From contig NC_087390.1 of NCBI RefSeq assembly GCF_963675165.1, positions 3,610,001 to 3,674,000 of the forward strand: a DNA stretch of 64,000 nt, written 5' to 3'. The notes under the pieces were generated by a model. It ran no database searches. It saw only the letters and a program-made list of their open reading frames with translations, and was not told the origin of the DNA. The position numbers were made by a program, and so were the translations under genes. This stretch comes from Halichondria panicea. Taxonomy: Eukaryota; Porifera; Demospongiae; Suberitida; Halichondriidae. This document shows, piece by piece, positions 13,082-23,716 of the stretch. Position 1 is the stretch's first letter, and each line of letters opens with the position of its first letter.

Positions 13082-16000
13082 CTACTTGTTAGCTTTTGCT
13101 AGCAACGGCTCACGATCTTCAGTAAATTCATTAATTGTGGGTGTGAAGGTTGTGGCAGATGAGTTTTTCTGTGACCCGATTAGACGTTCATATGGCCATT
13201 GTCTTGTCACTCTTTCCTTTAGTGTGCCCAGACATATCTGAACACAAGATATCGAATAAATCTTTTTCAATATGTGATATATGACAACGAGAAAAAAAGT
13301 TGCAAATGCGATTCCTATGAGAATTGGGATAATAACAGCCTTTTTCTTCTGATGGACATGTAGGTATTCAGATACAATAAAGACGAAGGAAAGGTTGAGT
13401 AATAATGATGCTTCAAGGATTTGAACCATCCCTCTCTTGTAGATACCATTACGAAGCAAGAATGATGTACAAAGGACAACAAATAGTAGAGCTATGGTAA
13501 TGGTCAAGTTTGCGTCATCGTGTAGTTTTCCTCTGCGTTTTGCTGCAAAAAAGATACCTATTCGAATCAGCAGTAAAAATCCAGTCCAAAATCGGGCATT
13601 GTCGACATATGGTCCTGTATAAGCATCAAACAGAGGTTTCAACTTACGGACAAACCAAAATATTCGCAGATGAGAGTATCGTTCGAGAATCTGTATGAAC
13701 AAAAGCGATAGCGTGAATGGCACACAGACAATTAATAGACATACACAGAACACAAACAGAGGTATGTGTATTCCGTGGAGGAACTGGATATTGCCATTTT
13801 TCGACCAGACTTGGTACTGCTTATTGTTAGACGCATCAATAAGCGTGCTATCAATTCCATCCATGATGGCAAGGATTAAATTAGAATATGAAAGCAAAAT
13901 AAGAGTAGCAAACACTTTCACTGTATTCTTTCCAATTATCCGCACTGCAATGGCATATCGTCTGCTTAATAGTGTAATAGCACCCAGTATTATCCAAATA
14001 TAGGCTGGAAAAGCAAACTGGATCCAGGCTTTGTGATACTCGGTCATTCCATTGAAAAAGCATTTCTCCACACCATTTGCAAAACTGAGCCAGCCAACGA
14101 ACACTTTCAAAGGTTTTGTAAACGAATACTTGCTAACTTGTGAGGTAAATATATCTTCATAATTCGCTTGAATAATATTTGCGTAAAAGATGAGCCCATT
14201 TATCGTTCCGTCTGCCACTGTGACATCAACTAGCATGAGTAGGAAAACAAGAAAAATGCCACTTAGACCATAGAGAAGAATTGTCCACAACCAATGATTT
14301 GAGCATCGCTTACAGTGACTTCCTCCTAAATTTACACTATAATTTTCTGAGCATTCTCCACACATAATTCCCTGTCGGTTTTCCTGGCATTGATCCCGCT
14401 GGTCAAAGTCAATTAGTGTTGTGGTAATATTCATGGTTTTTTGTTTACAAAATTCTTGTGGACAGTAATTGACTACTACATATGTTTCCTGGGGAACAAA
14501 TGTACTAGAATCATTGAAGTAACCTATCCAAGTGTTTCGAGGGACCTCGAGTGTCTGGTGTTTTATATAGCAGTGTATTTTAGCTTGCGTGAACAATTTT
14601 TCGCAACTACAAGTGAAGCCATTTTCTCCTTCTGAAAGGTTAAAACCTTTCGGGCACTTCGAAATCAGTACCTTTACCTTAAGCTCTCTATATTGACGTA
14701 AATATTCAGTTACACTGATGTCTCCTTGCTGTGCTGCAACAAGTCTCAAGGTAACATTAGTTTCAGTTTCGCTCGAGTAAATCTCATACTTCACTGTGGT
14801 GCAATTGGAGCTGTTTAGTTTTTGAACTTGGTAGTCTCTTAGAAGGGAAACTTTCTTTCGGTTAAAATTCTCCAGGTTTGCTGAAATAATACCTGGAATA
14901 GATCCATCCAACTGACCAGCAAGAATGACTGTCAAATTGAACGGTTGACCAGGGTAAACCGGCTCGGGGAAAATGTATTCAGTTCTGTTACAGTCAGGAA
15001 CATTATCGATGCAAATGCACACATGATCAGGTGGAGAGGTCACATAAGGCAAACCAGCCCCTTCAGGGTATATTTCGAAGATTTCTTGAAACACAGGCAA
15101 ACTGTGATTAGCTAGGAGGCCGTGAGTTGAGCTTTCTATCAAATAGCAATATTCCACAGATCCACCGTATAGATTGTCTCCAGCATGATGTGCTTGATTA
15201 TCATGCAAATAAATCTTTATATCAGTATATTGTCTCGGCTCAGGTGAAACAAATTGAAAGAAACATATAGGTTTTGATTCCAAACAGATAGATTCAACTG
15301 CAATCCCCCCACCAGCATAATGAGCATGGTTGCCAGAAATCAGTACATTCACGCCATCTTCCAAGTACAAGACAGCATTCTGGCAAAGAAGTATTCCCCC
15401 TCCGCTCTGAGCTCTGTTATTGGTTAGAGTAACATTTCCTCCTAAAACAATGTTGCTTTGCAAACCAAGAATGGCTGATGCAAAATTAGAATCGATCACA
15501 ACATCTTGTAGTCTAAAATATGGGTTTGTCTTCACAAATATCACTGAACTTCCAGCTGACATTCTCGAGTTTTTTTGGACGTGATTCCAACGAAAAGTAC
15601 AGTTAGTTACAAATGCCCTAAATTGTGGACTAATGTGCTGATCAACTTGAGTGACGATGAAGTTCAAATAGTTAATAGCTGTACCACCGTATCCTCCTTT
15701 TTTTAGAGAGTTGCTTGTAAAATTGCAATTCTCTATTCTAATGTTACCAGTGAATATTGACGTATTGGACCCTTTCTGACGTATCCCAACTGCACCACCC
15801 AGATACAAAGCAGTATTGTTTGTAAACTCTGTGTTTATGATTGAGAGAATGGTATGATTGTTTTCCAAAATCGGAGTTTCATTTCGCTGAACCTGTGGTT
15901 CAACAATGGACACAAAGAGACCACCACCTTCAATACCTGTACCGTTGGATATATGAGAGTTATTTATTACAACGTGATGCGATATGAATAACTCGGATGT

Positions 16001-16816
16001 GTGAAACACAATGGCAAGATTACCACCATCCCCTCCAATGTTCCCGTCAGCAGTTATATTGTCCAAAATGACAGCTACATTCGAACACTTAATCACTACC
16101 GTCAAACCTGCTGCAAATGGATAGTCAATTGCTTGATGATTTATCCTATCATGCTTGCCAGTTTTAGAATTCTCGTTTAGCTCGAGTGTAGTATCTAAAA
16201 CAATCAATGACGAGTTGTTGTTGCCACAATTACTGTAATATATGGCATTTGCTGGGTATTTGTCGAGCTTTTTGTACCGATTCGTGCGGCTCTCTACGAT
16301 GCATGAATTTACTATTGAAGTCAAACCAAGCACATTACTAACCAGTATTCCTTGATATTCTGATTTAGAAATAGTTACCTCAGATATGTTCAAATTTGTG
16401 CTGTTTGAAACCATGAGAGTTGAATAGCCAATTGTCCAGTTTGTGGATTTCTGACCACATTCACAGAATTTTAGCCCATGAATAGAGAGCTCTGAAACAT
16501 TGTTAAACTTGAAGTAGTTTTGGTATTTGTTGCACTGTATAGTAGCATTCTGTCCTCTAAGCACAAGTCCTGAAACATTCTGAATCACTAGCGAAGAGTT
16601 GAAATTGGTTAAGTGTTCACCTGGCTCAAATAGGAATGTAGAGTTACTTGTGAAGAAAAATGAGCTGTTTCTCATGTAGTATCTCAAGGTGTGACACGAT
16701 GGATTTGTTGAGTTTTTGTCCGTAACAACACAAATTTGCTTGTCCCTTTTTTCTGCCACCCCTTGACAAACTGCACATACTAGTAGAGACAGCAGACTCA
16801 GGTAACAAGTTTCCAT
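13082..16816 (-). CDS. Beta-helix ectodomain polytopic membrane protein A (intronless)
   Basis: A single exon encodes 1244 aa. Residues 1-20 (METCYLSLLSLLVCAVCQG) are a signal peptide. Residues of roughly 60-550 show short repeating units rich in N, G and S with many N-glycosylation sequons and motifs such as GGGI and GGA, typical of right-handed parallel beta-helix (pectin-lyase/Pmp-like) folds. A Cys-rich neck follows, ending in RQGIMCGEC and HCKRC. From about residue 840 there are eight to nine hydrophobic segments, the first WLWTILLYGLSGIFLVFLL, then GLIFYANI. The cytoplasmic tail ends DREPLLAKANK. A plasma-membrane receptor or adhesin is inferred, not shown; no ligand is known. It is a tandem paralogue of the gene at 17931-22031. 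I do not recognise a named family. Confidence 0.85.
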   Translation of the reverse strand: METCYLSLLSLLVCAVCQGVAEKRDKQICVVTDKNSTNPSCHTLRYYMRNSSFFFTSNSTFLFEPGEHLTNFNSSLVIQNVSGLVLRGQNATIQCNKYQNYFKFNNVSELSIHGLKFCECGQKSTNWTIGYSTLMVSNSTNLNISEVTISKSEYQGILVSNVLGLTSIVNSCIVESRTNRYKKLDKYPANAIYYSNCGNNNSSLIVLDTTLELNENSKTGKHDRINHQAIDYPFAAGLTVVIKCSNVAVILDNITADGNIGGDGGNLAIVFHTSELFISHHVVINNSHISNGTGIEGGGLFVSIVEPQVQRNETPILENNHTILSIINTEFTNNTALYLGGAVGIRQKGSNTSIFTGNIRIENCNFTSNSLKKGGYGGTAINYLNFIVTQVDQHISPQFRAFVTNCTFRWNHVQKNSRMSAGSSVIFVKTNPYFRLQDVVIDSNFASAILGLQSNIVLGGNVTLTNNRAQSGGGILLCQNAVLYLEDGVNVLISGNHAHYAGGGIAVESICLESKPICFFQFVSPEPRQYTDIKIYLHDNQAHHAGDNLYGGSVEYCYLIESSTHGLLANHSLPVFQEIFEIYPEGAGLPYVTSPPDHVCICIDNVPDCNRTEYIFPEPVYPGQPFNLTVILAGQLDGSIPGIISANLENFNRKKVSLLRDYQVQKLNSSNCTTVKYEIYSSETETNVTLRLVAAQQGDISVTEYLRQYRELKVKVLISKCPKGFNLSEGENGFTCSCEKLFTQAKIHCYIKHQTLEVPRNTWIGYFNDSSTFVPQETYVVVNYCPQEFCKQKTMNITTTLIDFDQRDQCQENRQGIMCGECSENYSVNLGGSHCKRCSNHWLWTILLYGLSGIFLVFLLMLVDVTVADGTINGLIFYANIIQANYEDIFTSQVSKYSFTKPLKVFVGWLSFANGVEKCFFNGMTEYHKAWIQFAFPAYIWIILGAITLLSRRYAIAVRIIGKNTVKVFATLILLSYSNLILAIMDGIDSTLIDASNNKQYQVWSKNGNIQFLHGIHIPLFVFCVCLLIVCVPFTLSLLFIQILERYSHLRIFWFVRKLKPLFDAYTGPYVDNARFWTGFLLLIRIGIFFAAKRRGKLHDDANLTITIALLFVVLCTSFLLRNGIYKRGMVQILEASLLLNLSFVFIVSEYLHVHQKKKAVIIPILIGIAFATFFLVVIYHILKKIYSISCVQICLGTLKERVTRQWPYERLIGSQKNSSATTFTPTINEFTEDREPLLAKANK

Positions 16817-17930
16817 TGTAATACTCTTTGATACTGCTTTTGTCTATAATTATGCGTGAACGTAAACGCTTATTAATATTTGTCGCACTGTTGTTGGTTA
16901 CTTTTAGAACTAGCATTTACTTTCATTGTGTACATTGTACATTGCTTGAAATTGTGGATGCTTTTGATTGTAGTTTTGAGACGGATTGTACCTTACTATA
17001 GCCTATAGGGTACATGTAATCAGAATATATAATTCTTGCATGCATGTCGCACTGGAAGTGCTTTTAATGCACTTGAGCGACACTTGCCGGAATTAGCTAA
17101 TCTGTATAATTATATTATTATGATTATATGTTTTGTATAGAGTGGTGAAAGTTGCTTGAGATCACGATTGCCAGTAAGTCTTGATGAATCACTGAGCTTG
17201 TGCAGGTGCCGTGGCAAATATATTCCGGCTCTACACTCCATATATACCTACCCTCGTGACACCAGTTGGTCTCATAGTGTGTGAGAGAGAGATTGCTAAT
17301 GAGAACCGTCTGGTATCGTGAGACTAAATTGTAATGTATTCTGCATCAAGGCATTTTGCAAACAGGTGTTGTTATTTTTATCTGTTCAATGATTGGAACT
17401 ATTAAAGGTTGGCTAATGAACATGTCGTGAGCAACCCTAATTAAGTAAGTGTACTGAAAACAACCAAGGTATATTTTTAGCCAGGCCATCTAATGGAACT
17501 GGGTCATTAAAATTAATTATGTTAGGGGATGATGACGTAGATTATATATAATTATACCATTAGAGTATGAACAGCAGTGTTGATTGATAGCCTATAAGAG
17601 TGTGTGCACCCGGATAACAATCAATAAATATTTTACATATTGAATCGAAACACATCACTTCAATACAAAGCATGACCATATAGCCATGCATGAACAGGTT
17701 GGCCCAACGTTTTGTATATACGTTCATACAAACAGTGATTATTAATTACACATTCTTGACATTATGGTCACAAATCATTCAGCATTCTATAAACTACAAG
17801 GATACGGCAATTAGAACCAGCTAGCTCAAACAGGCATTCACACAATAATTAAGCAATTAATATTCTACAAGCAATGTCCTACAGGCTACATATTTTTTCA
17901 GCACTATTCTACATGTTCATTTCATCAAAG
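16817..17930. other. Interval between the two beta-helix genes
   Basis: This 1.1 kb separates the start of protein A from the stop of protein B, both on the minus strand. It is AT-rich with several ATAATTAT-type words. It presumably contains the promoter of A and the 3' end of B. No inverted-repeat element or frame was recognised. Confidence 0.45.
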
Positions 17931-20900
17931 CTACTGATTGTCCAACAGCGGCTCCCTTAGCTGGCTGAAATCGGCAAATTTCTCCCTAGGTGGAGGAATC
18001 ACTTGAACAGTTGGATTTGGCTTTGCCGCACCGTAATTTGCCGAAACATCGAGCAAACGCCTAGTTTCTTCTTCATTTTCGTCGTCGCCATTTGCAAGAT
18101 TCTTGCGATATTGACTGTACTCAACAAAACGAAGGTACATAAGTATGCCGACTATCAGTAGAAACAACACAAACGTGAAAGCCAGTGAGATATCCGCTAA
18201 GATTGCTTGATCTTCAACACTGTTGGTAGTAGCCCGAATATGGTAAGTGGCAGCAGTAAATATCCCCAGATTCAGTAAAAAAAGTGATTCTAGTGTGTCC
18301 AAAAGCCAGTTGTTAATAAAATTAACGTATCGTTTTTCCTCACTCGCATTTTTCAAGAGCTTCAGTTCGTAAACACCTCCGACAATCCAAGTATAAGATC
18401 CTGTACAGATACAGACTGTTGAAATAGCTAACAGATTTGTACTCGGGTTTCCAAGAAAATTCACTGCAAAGGTTACCAGAATAATAATACGTATTATCAA
18501 AAACAACCCCGGCCAATATCGATGATTTGGCTTGTAAGGTGTGTGGTATCGTTTGAATAATTCATAACAGGTTTTGTAGAGCGATCTTCGAGAAATACAG
18601 CAGGACTCTGTCACAAACTGTGCAAATGTAAGCATTGTGGTGTACGGAAAAACGAAAACAATCAGAACTGCAAGAGAAAAAGCCAATAGAATGGCATGGT
18701 TTCCTTGAGCATAAACCAAGTTGCCATCAAAAAGCCAAACCATAGCAGATTGCAAGTCATTAGACAATTCAATGCTGGCAAATGAAAGACCTGCTAGAAT
18801 AGTGCGTACAATTTTTGTGTAGGACAGCAAGATTACAGTAGCCAGCACAAAGACAGGGTCACCAAGTTTTGCCAACTTTTCAGATGCTGGAATTGAAAGT
18901 TTACAAACAACGATGATCAAAAGAACTAGAAAAAGGAGATACCCAGGAAATACAAACTGTAGCCAGGTCTTCGCATACTGATTCATACCATTGAAGAAAC
19001 ATATTTCGATTCCAAAATCAAGATTTAGCCATGCCAAAAAAATGGACAATCCTTTAAAAGTACCAGATGGTACCATGACAGCTTTGTTTACAGCCACGAT
19101 ATTCGCATAGAATATCAGTCCATGTATTGCACCAGTTTGAACAGTTAGATTGAGAAGAAACAGACAAGTAACAAGCAGAATTCCCATTAGTGCGAAAGGG
19201 ATCAACAGGAAGAGGTAGTAATCTGAGCACTCGGAACAAATTGAGCTACCTAAAAGAAGACTTTTGTCCGTTCCACATGACCCACACAAAATTCCAGACC
19301 GATTATAATTACATTGTGTGTCTGGTGATGTCATAATGACAGGAGCAGAAGGAAACAAACAGTAATCAAATGGACAATTAGGAAAAAACTTCAACCCTGT
19401 GAAATTTCCACTATCATTGTATCTAAGTCCAACCCAAAAATTTGTTGATCTTTCTATTCCACCAGTATCAATGTTGCAACTGGATGTGTACGGCCGCAAA
19501 TGCGAATCACATGCACAAGTATTAACATCAAAAACGAATCCAATGGGACACTCCGAAAACTGAACCATGATACTCTTTGATGTATTCCCCACATCTCGAC
19601 AAGGTCCCTCTGCATACATGGTTAGCTGCTCTGCGTTGTTAGGAGATGAAACTCTAAACTTCAATTTTGTACAACTGTAATTCACTTTCTGGAGAATTCC
19701 TTCGTTTCCAAGTACCTTGTTTGTATTGTTGAAACCTGACACTAGATAGCTTCTGACTAGTGCAACTACACCAACGTCAAGCTCATTACGAACGGAAACA
19801 CTCACAGAAAATTCTTCTCCCCTCCTACTTGTCAAGTTTAGTGTTTGGACGTCACAAACAGGGTTTCCATCTTTATTACAGAAGCACAGCCGATATGGAT
19901 CAGAAGATGCAGCGGAATATATTTCTGAATCACCAAAGTCGGATATGTTTTCAAATGTTTTCAAAACACTTTGGTTATGTTGTGTTATAGGAGTACACCT
20001 ATTGAGCATTCCTCCATACAATGCTGGACCTCCGTCTTGAGCTTCATTATCACCAAACTTCAGTGCCACAGTGTCAGTGAGTTCAATATCAAAGAAACAC
20101 GTTGGTGGTTCTGCATAAACATTTCGTAACCTAATATCGTTCGTGCAGTTGATAAAACTAATAACTTCCTCAACATGGATTGATGAACCAGTCAATGCAA
20201 TGTTTTTATTGAATACAGTTAAAGAATTGGGTGTTATTATAAGTTTTGATCTGTAGAATAAATGAAGAGCACCACCATGTTTTGCTGTGTTCCTAGTAAA
20301 GTTTCCATTTCCAGCAAAAATGATAGTGCTGTCGATCGAATAGATTGCTCCACCATCATCATCAGGTGCCTGATTGTTCTCAAACAGATAGTTGTCCATC
20401 AGCGTCAAAGTGCTTTGGGACATTCCAAGGCCAGCTCCATAATCGTTACTAACGATGTTGTCGGTTATTCTAGTGTACCCGGCAAAAGTAACATTAGAAT
20501 TTTTCAAGTAATGCGGTGGCCGATGGCCAACACTACCCGCCATGGTAGTTGTCCCGTTAAAAGTGCAGCTACTGGATGCAATTAAAATACAAAATGCTCG
20601 ATTTAATGCTTCGTTGTCCAGAAATTCGAATGCTCCCAACACATTAATTGTGCTATGTTGAGAGACGAGTACAGCAGACTGATCTGACGATGCAGAGTTC
20701 CCAGAAATGTGTACTAGTCCATTAACACGCATACTGCTCGCTAGCAAAGTTAATCCAGCAGCTGCTACTAAAGCGGAGTTGTTCTTTATGGATAGAGTGC
20801 CATTCAGCATGAGGACTGTACTTCCCATGAAAAACCCAGCACTATAATCGGCATGATTGTTCACAAAGCTGACATCACCATTAATAGTAATAGTTTGATA

Positions 20901-22031
20901 GACTGACTGAATTCCAACAGTAGCATTGGGTGCGTCCTTTGCTTGATTATTATAGAACATTACTAAACCAGTCCAATTCACACTACTACCCTGCATAGTA
21001 AATGTAGAATGTGAATAATTTTGAATGAGCAAGTTATCATAAGCGAACAATTGTTCGGTGACTGTAAATGGAGAGTTAAAGAAGTAGGCAGAGCCTTGAT
21101 TTCGAGCAAATATTAATGAAGTGAAGGAGACTACAGAATTTGTGATGAAAATTGTAACTTCCAGTTGGATAACATCAGGCAGTCCAGGAACATGCAGTGG
21201 AGGACCAGCTTCGTTGCCGATAAGCTCAAAAGATCCATTAGAAATTAGAACACTGGAATTAATTGCTAGTGGCTGGGGATTCAGATTGTATAAAAATTTG
21301 ATGTTGCCAAAGTTGTACATTGTAGACTCCGTGATCGTCAATGCACTTTCTCCTAAGAAATTACCTTCATTACCAAAGTTTCCTGTGAAATTTGTATTTC
21401 CATAAAAGGTTAAATTGCTTTTTATAGCATAGAATCCGCCAAGTGATCCTGAATTACCTTCGAAAACACAGTCACTAGAGAAAAATAGCTCAGAGAATGA
21501 AGCTTTCAGAATGCTGTACGTTTCATAACCTTGATTTGTTGAAAAGATGGTGTCCACAAAGTGAACAGAACTGGTTGTTACGAGCATGGCACCTCCTAAA
21601 CTACCAGAAATATTTAGTCCATGCAGTGAAGCTGAAGTAACATTCATGAGGGTAATCCCAGAAATATATTGACTTGAGCAGGCTTGAAAAGAGATGTATT
21701 TGAGCTTCAAATTGATCAAATTGAGAAAATGGAGGCTACCCCTAGAATAGCATTGAATGATAACATTAGAAGGTGCTTCAAGACTATTGTTGATCTTGTT
21801 TTCCACTACTAATGAGGAAGTCAAAGCGTGCTCTCCAGGTAGAAACACAAGAGAAACAGATTCGAATGATGATGTATCGGTTTTAGCAAATTCATTCAGA
21901 GTCAGGCATGGTTCAGGGCATGTTGAGGTGCTGTTTTCTGGCTTGATATGAAACACGGCTTGAATTGCAGCTGTACAGCATACACATAAAAGGAGCACCA
22001 GAGGCTTTATCCACTGGTTAAGTCTCTTCAT
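17931..22031 (-). CDS. Beta-helix ectodomain polytopic membrane protein B (intronless)
   Basis: A single exon encodes 1366 aa with the same architecture as protein A. There is a signal peptide (LVLLLCVCCTAAIQA), a longer N- and S-rich repetitive ectodomain (to about residue 700) with recurring FxGNxxFxxN-type turns, and a Cys-rich neck with CPIGFVFDVNTC, then RSGILCGSC and ICSEC. The membrane part starts near residue 939 (YYLFLLIPFALMGILLV), then GLIFYANI shared with A, and ends REPLLDNQ. Related positions include CFFNGMN / CFFNGMT before a W-x-QF-x-FP segment. A cell-surface role is inferred. The ectodomain is much more diverged from A than the membrane part, suggesting the outside face is what varies. 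Confidence 0.85.
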   Translation of the reverse strand: MKRLNQWIKPLVLLLCVCCTAAIQAVFHIKPENSTSTCPEPCLTLNEFAKTDTSSFESVSLVFLPGEHALTSSLVVENKINNSLEAPSNVIIQCYSRGSLHFLNLINLKLKYISFQACSSQYISGITLMNVTSASLHGLNISGSLGGAMLVTTSSVHFVDTIFSTNQGYETYSILKASFSELFFSSDCVFEGNSGSLGGFYAIKSNLTFYGNTNFTGNFGNEGNFLGESALTITESTMYNFGNIKFLYNLNPQPLAINSSVLISNGSFELIGNEAGPPLHVPGLPDVIQLEVTIFITNSVVSFTSLIFARNQGSAYFFNSPFTVTEQLFAYDNLLIQNYSHSTFTMQGSSVNWTGLVMFYNNQAKDAPNATVGIQSVYQTITINGDVSFVNNHADYSAGFFMGSTVLMLNGTLSIKNNSALVAAAGLTLLASSMRVNGLVHISGNSASSDQSAVLVSQHSTINVLGAFEFLDNEALNRAFCILIASSSCTFNGTTTMAGSVGHRPPHYLKNSNVTFAGYTRITDNIVSNDYGAGLGMSQSTLTLMDNYLFENNQAPDDDGGAIYSIDSTIIFAGNGNFTRNTAKHGGALHLFYRSKLIITPNSLTVFNKNIALTGSSIHVEEVISFINCTNDIRLRNVYAEPPTCFFDIELTDTVALKFGDNEAQDGGPALYGGMLNRCTPITQHNQSVLKTFENISDFGDSEIYSAASSDPYRLCFCNKDGNPVCDVQTLNLTSRRGEEFSVSVSVRNELDVGVVALVRSYLVSGFNNTNKVLGNEGILQKVNYSCTKLKFRVSSPNNAEQLTMYAEGPCRDVGNTSKSIMVQFSECPIGFVFDVNTCACDSHLRPYTSSCNIDTGGIERSTNFWVGLRYNDSGNFTGLKFFPNCPFDYCLFPSAPVIMTSPDTQCNYNRSGILCGSCGTDKSLLLGSSICSECSDYYLFLLIPFALMGILLVTCLFLLNLTVQTGAIHGLIFYANIVAVNKAVMVPSGTFKGLSIFLAWLNLDFGIEICFFNGMNQYAKTWLQFVFPGYLLFLVLLIIVVCKLSIPASEKLAKLGDPVFVLATVILLSYTKIVRTILAGLSFASIELSNDLQSAMVWLFDGNLVYAQGNHAILLAFSLAVLIVFVFPYTTMLTFAQFVTESCCISRRSLYKTCYELFKRYHTPYKPNHRYWPGLFLIIRIIILVTFAVNFLGNPSTNLLAISTVCICTGSYTWIVGGVYELKLLKNASEEKRYVNFINNWLLDTLESLFLLNLGIFTAATYHIRATTNSVEDQAILADISLAFTFVLFLLIVGILMYLRFVEYSQYRKNLANGDDENEEETRRLLDVSANYGAAKPNPTVQVIPPPREKFADFSQLREPLLDNQ

Positions 22032-23642
22032 AGTGACAGGGGTTCAAGCTACAAGTAGAATAGGGTGTGTCATCATACGTACAATAATAGAACAATACAT
22101 GGATACGTATACTATAAAATTATTGTTTTTATTGGCAATAATAATTGTTGTTACAATTTACACTGCTGGGATTGGTCAAGAAGCACAAAAGCGTGGAAAC
22201 AAGCGAATGTGAATCCGTCACAATAATTTATAAGTCGGTAGGGGTTATGGAATTTCAGACAACATGACACTTCAAACAACCTAGCAAAAACAGACAGAGC
22301 TATGCAGAAACTAAACCAAAGAATACTATGCCTCGTAATCGAACTGGCTGAATAACGTTAAGACGATGTAAAGAAAAACAGTGAAAGATTAATATTAATT
22401 AAGCAGTCTTCCGAGTAAGTAGCTGCACGAGGAATACGGTACATCTGACTGTGTGTCTGTCTGTGTATTCCAGTTGTAACTGCTCAACGGTTGCAAACTA
22501 ACAGCTTCTAGCAACATTTTTATGGATATGGATTCATAGATTTGCAAACGCTTTTTTTGAGCTAGATCTATACTATGGCTAGAAAGGAAAGGAAGAAACG
22601 ACAGCAGATCACGTACTGTAATTTGCGTTTTGATCTTAATTAGTGGAGGCGATAATATTAACCCATGCAGCTACTCAAACATAGAGACGACCATTCTGTT
22701 AATTATATGCAGTGCCTCATGCTGTTATTCGAGGACATTTCGAGGGAAGCTGCCTCTTACAGCTGTTTTTGTCTTGATTTTATACTTTTAATAGCCATAC
22801 TGTTAGCTTTCATAACACTTTCTCTTATTGACATGGATTGGTAATAATTACTTTAGATTGGCTGGCAGAAAAAAGGCCCCCCTTGATCTCACCCAAGACA
22901 CAAGACACAGTTTTGGTTTTGGGGTTTTTTAACTGGTCTTCTATAACCAACTATACAGCACCACCTCTAGCTGACAACGCTGCTCGCCTTCACAGACACT
23001 ACTCTACGGGTTCTAGTCTTGCGACTACAATTATTTATTCTTTGTGTAGAACACAGCCTTGACAGAGCCGGAGGAAGCAAATATGAAGTGGTCAGTCCCA
23101 TAAAGGAATAAGAATAGATCACACTACATGTTATTGTAAGTTGGAGTTGATGGAGCACAGGGGGGGGGGGGCTCTAGCCCCGTCAGCCCCCCTCTGCAGA
23201 CAGCATGAAATTTTGTTTTAGCACGACGACTTAGAAAAACAGACAGGGCTACATATGTATACAGAAAGTATACTTTCGGGGGGGGCTTTAGCCCCGTTAT
23301 CCTCCCTCTGCCTACGCCACTGCAGACAGCATAAAATTTCCAACAATTTAGCACGACGATTTAGCAAAAACAGACAGAGCTACATATGTATACAAAAAGT
23401 ATACTATAATGCCTTGTAATCAAGAGATACATGGAGAAAGTGATGCATGCATTGCATGTAGCTATTTAGAGCTTGCATTAGCAAAATTTGAGCTTGCCAT
23501 TAATGTCTTCTTGCATGTCCATGAATGCCTCGAGGCATGATTTTGCTTTGGTCAAAAGTGCTTGATGGCTATATAATTAGGGGGAGATTCCAATTAAGGT
23601 TAAAGTTCACAATGGTTGCTGCTTCTGGCATGCGGTATACAA

Positions 23643-23716
23643 CCAGAGGAGGATTGTCAGGGTCAAAAGGTATTAATCATAGAGCTTTATGATTGACCTT
23701 GACGATCCTCCTCTGG
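23643..23716. mobile_element. Very short CCAGAGGAGG hairpin element
   Basis: The termini CCAGAGGAGGATTGTCA and TGACGATCCTCCTCTGG form a 74-bp near-palindrome. The flanks TATACAA and TGTACAG agree at five of seven positions, compatible with a decayed 7-bp target duplication. Its ends match those of 32277-32415 and 2487-2916. Confidence 0.65.
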
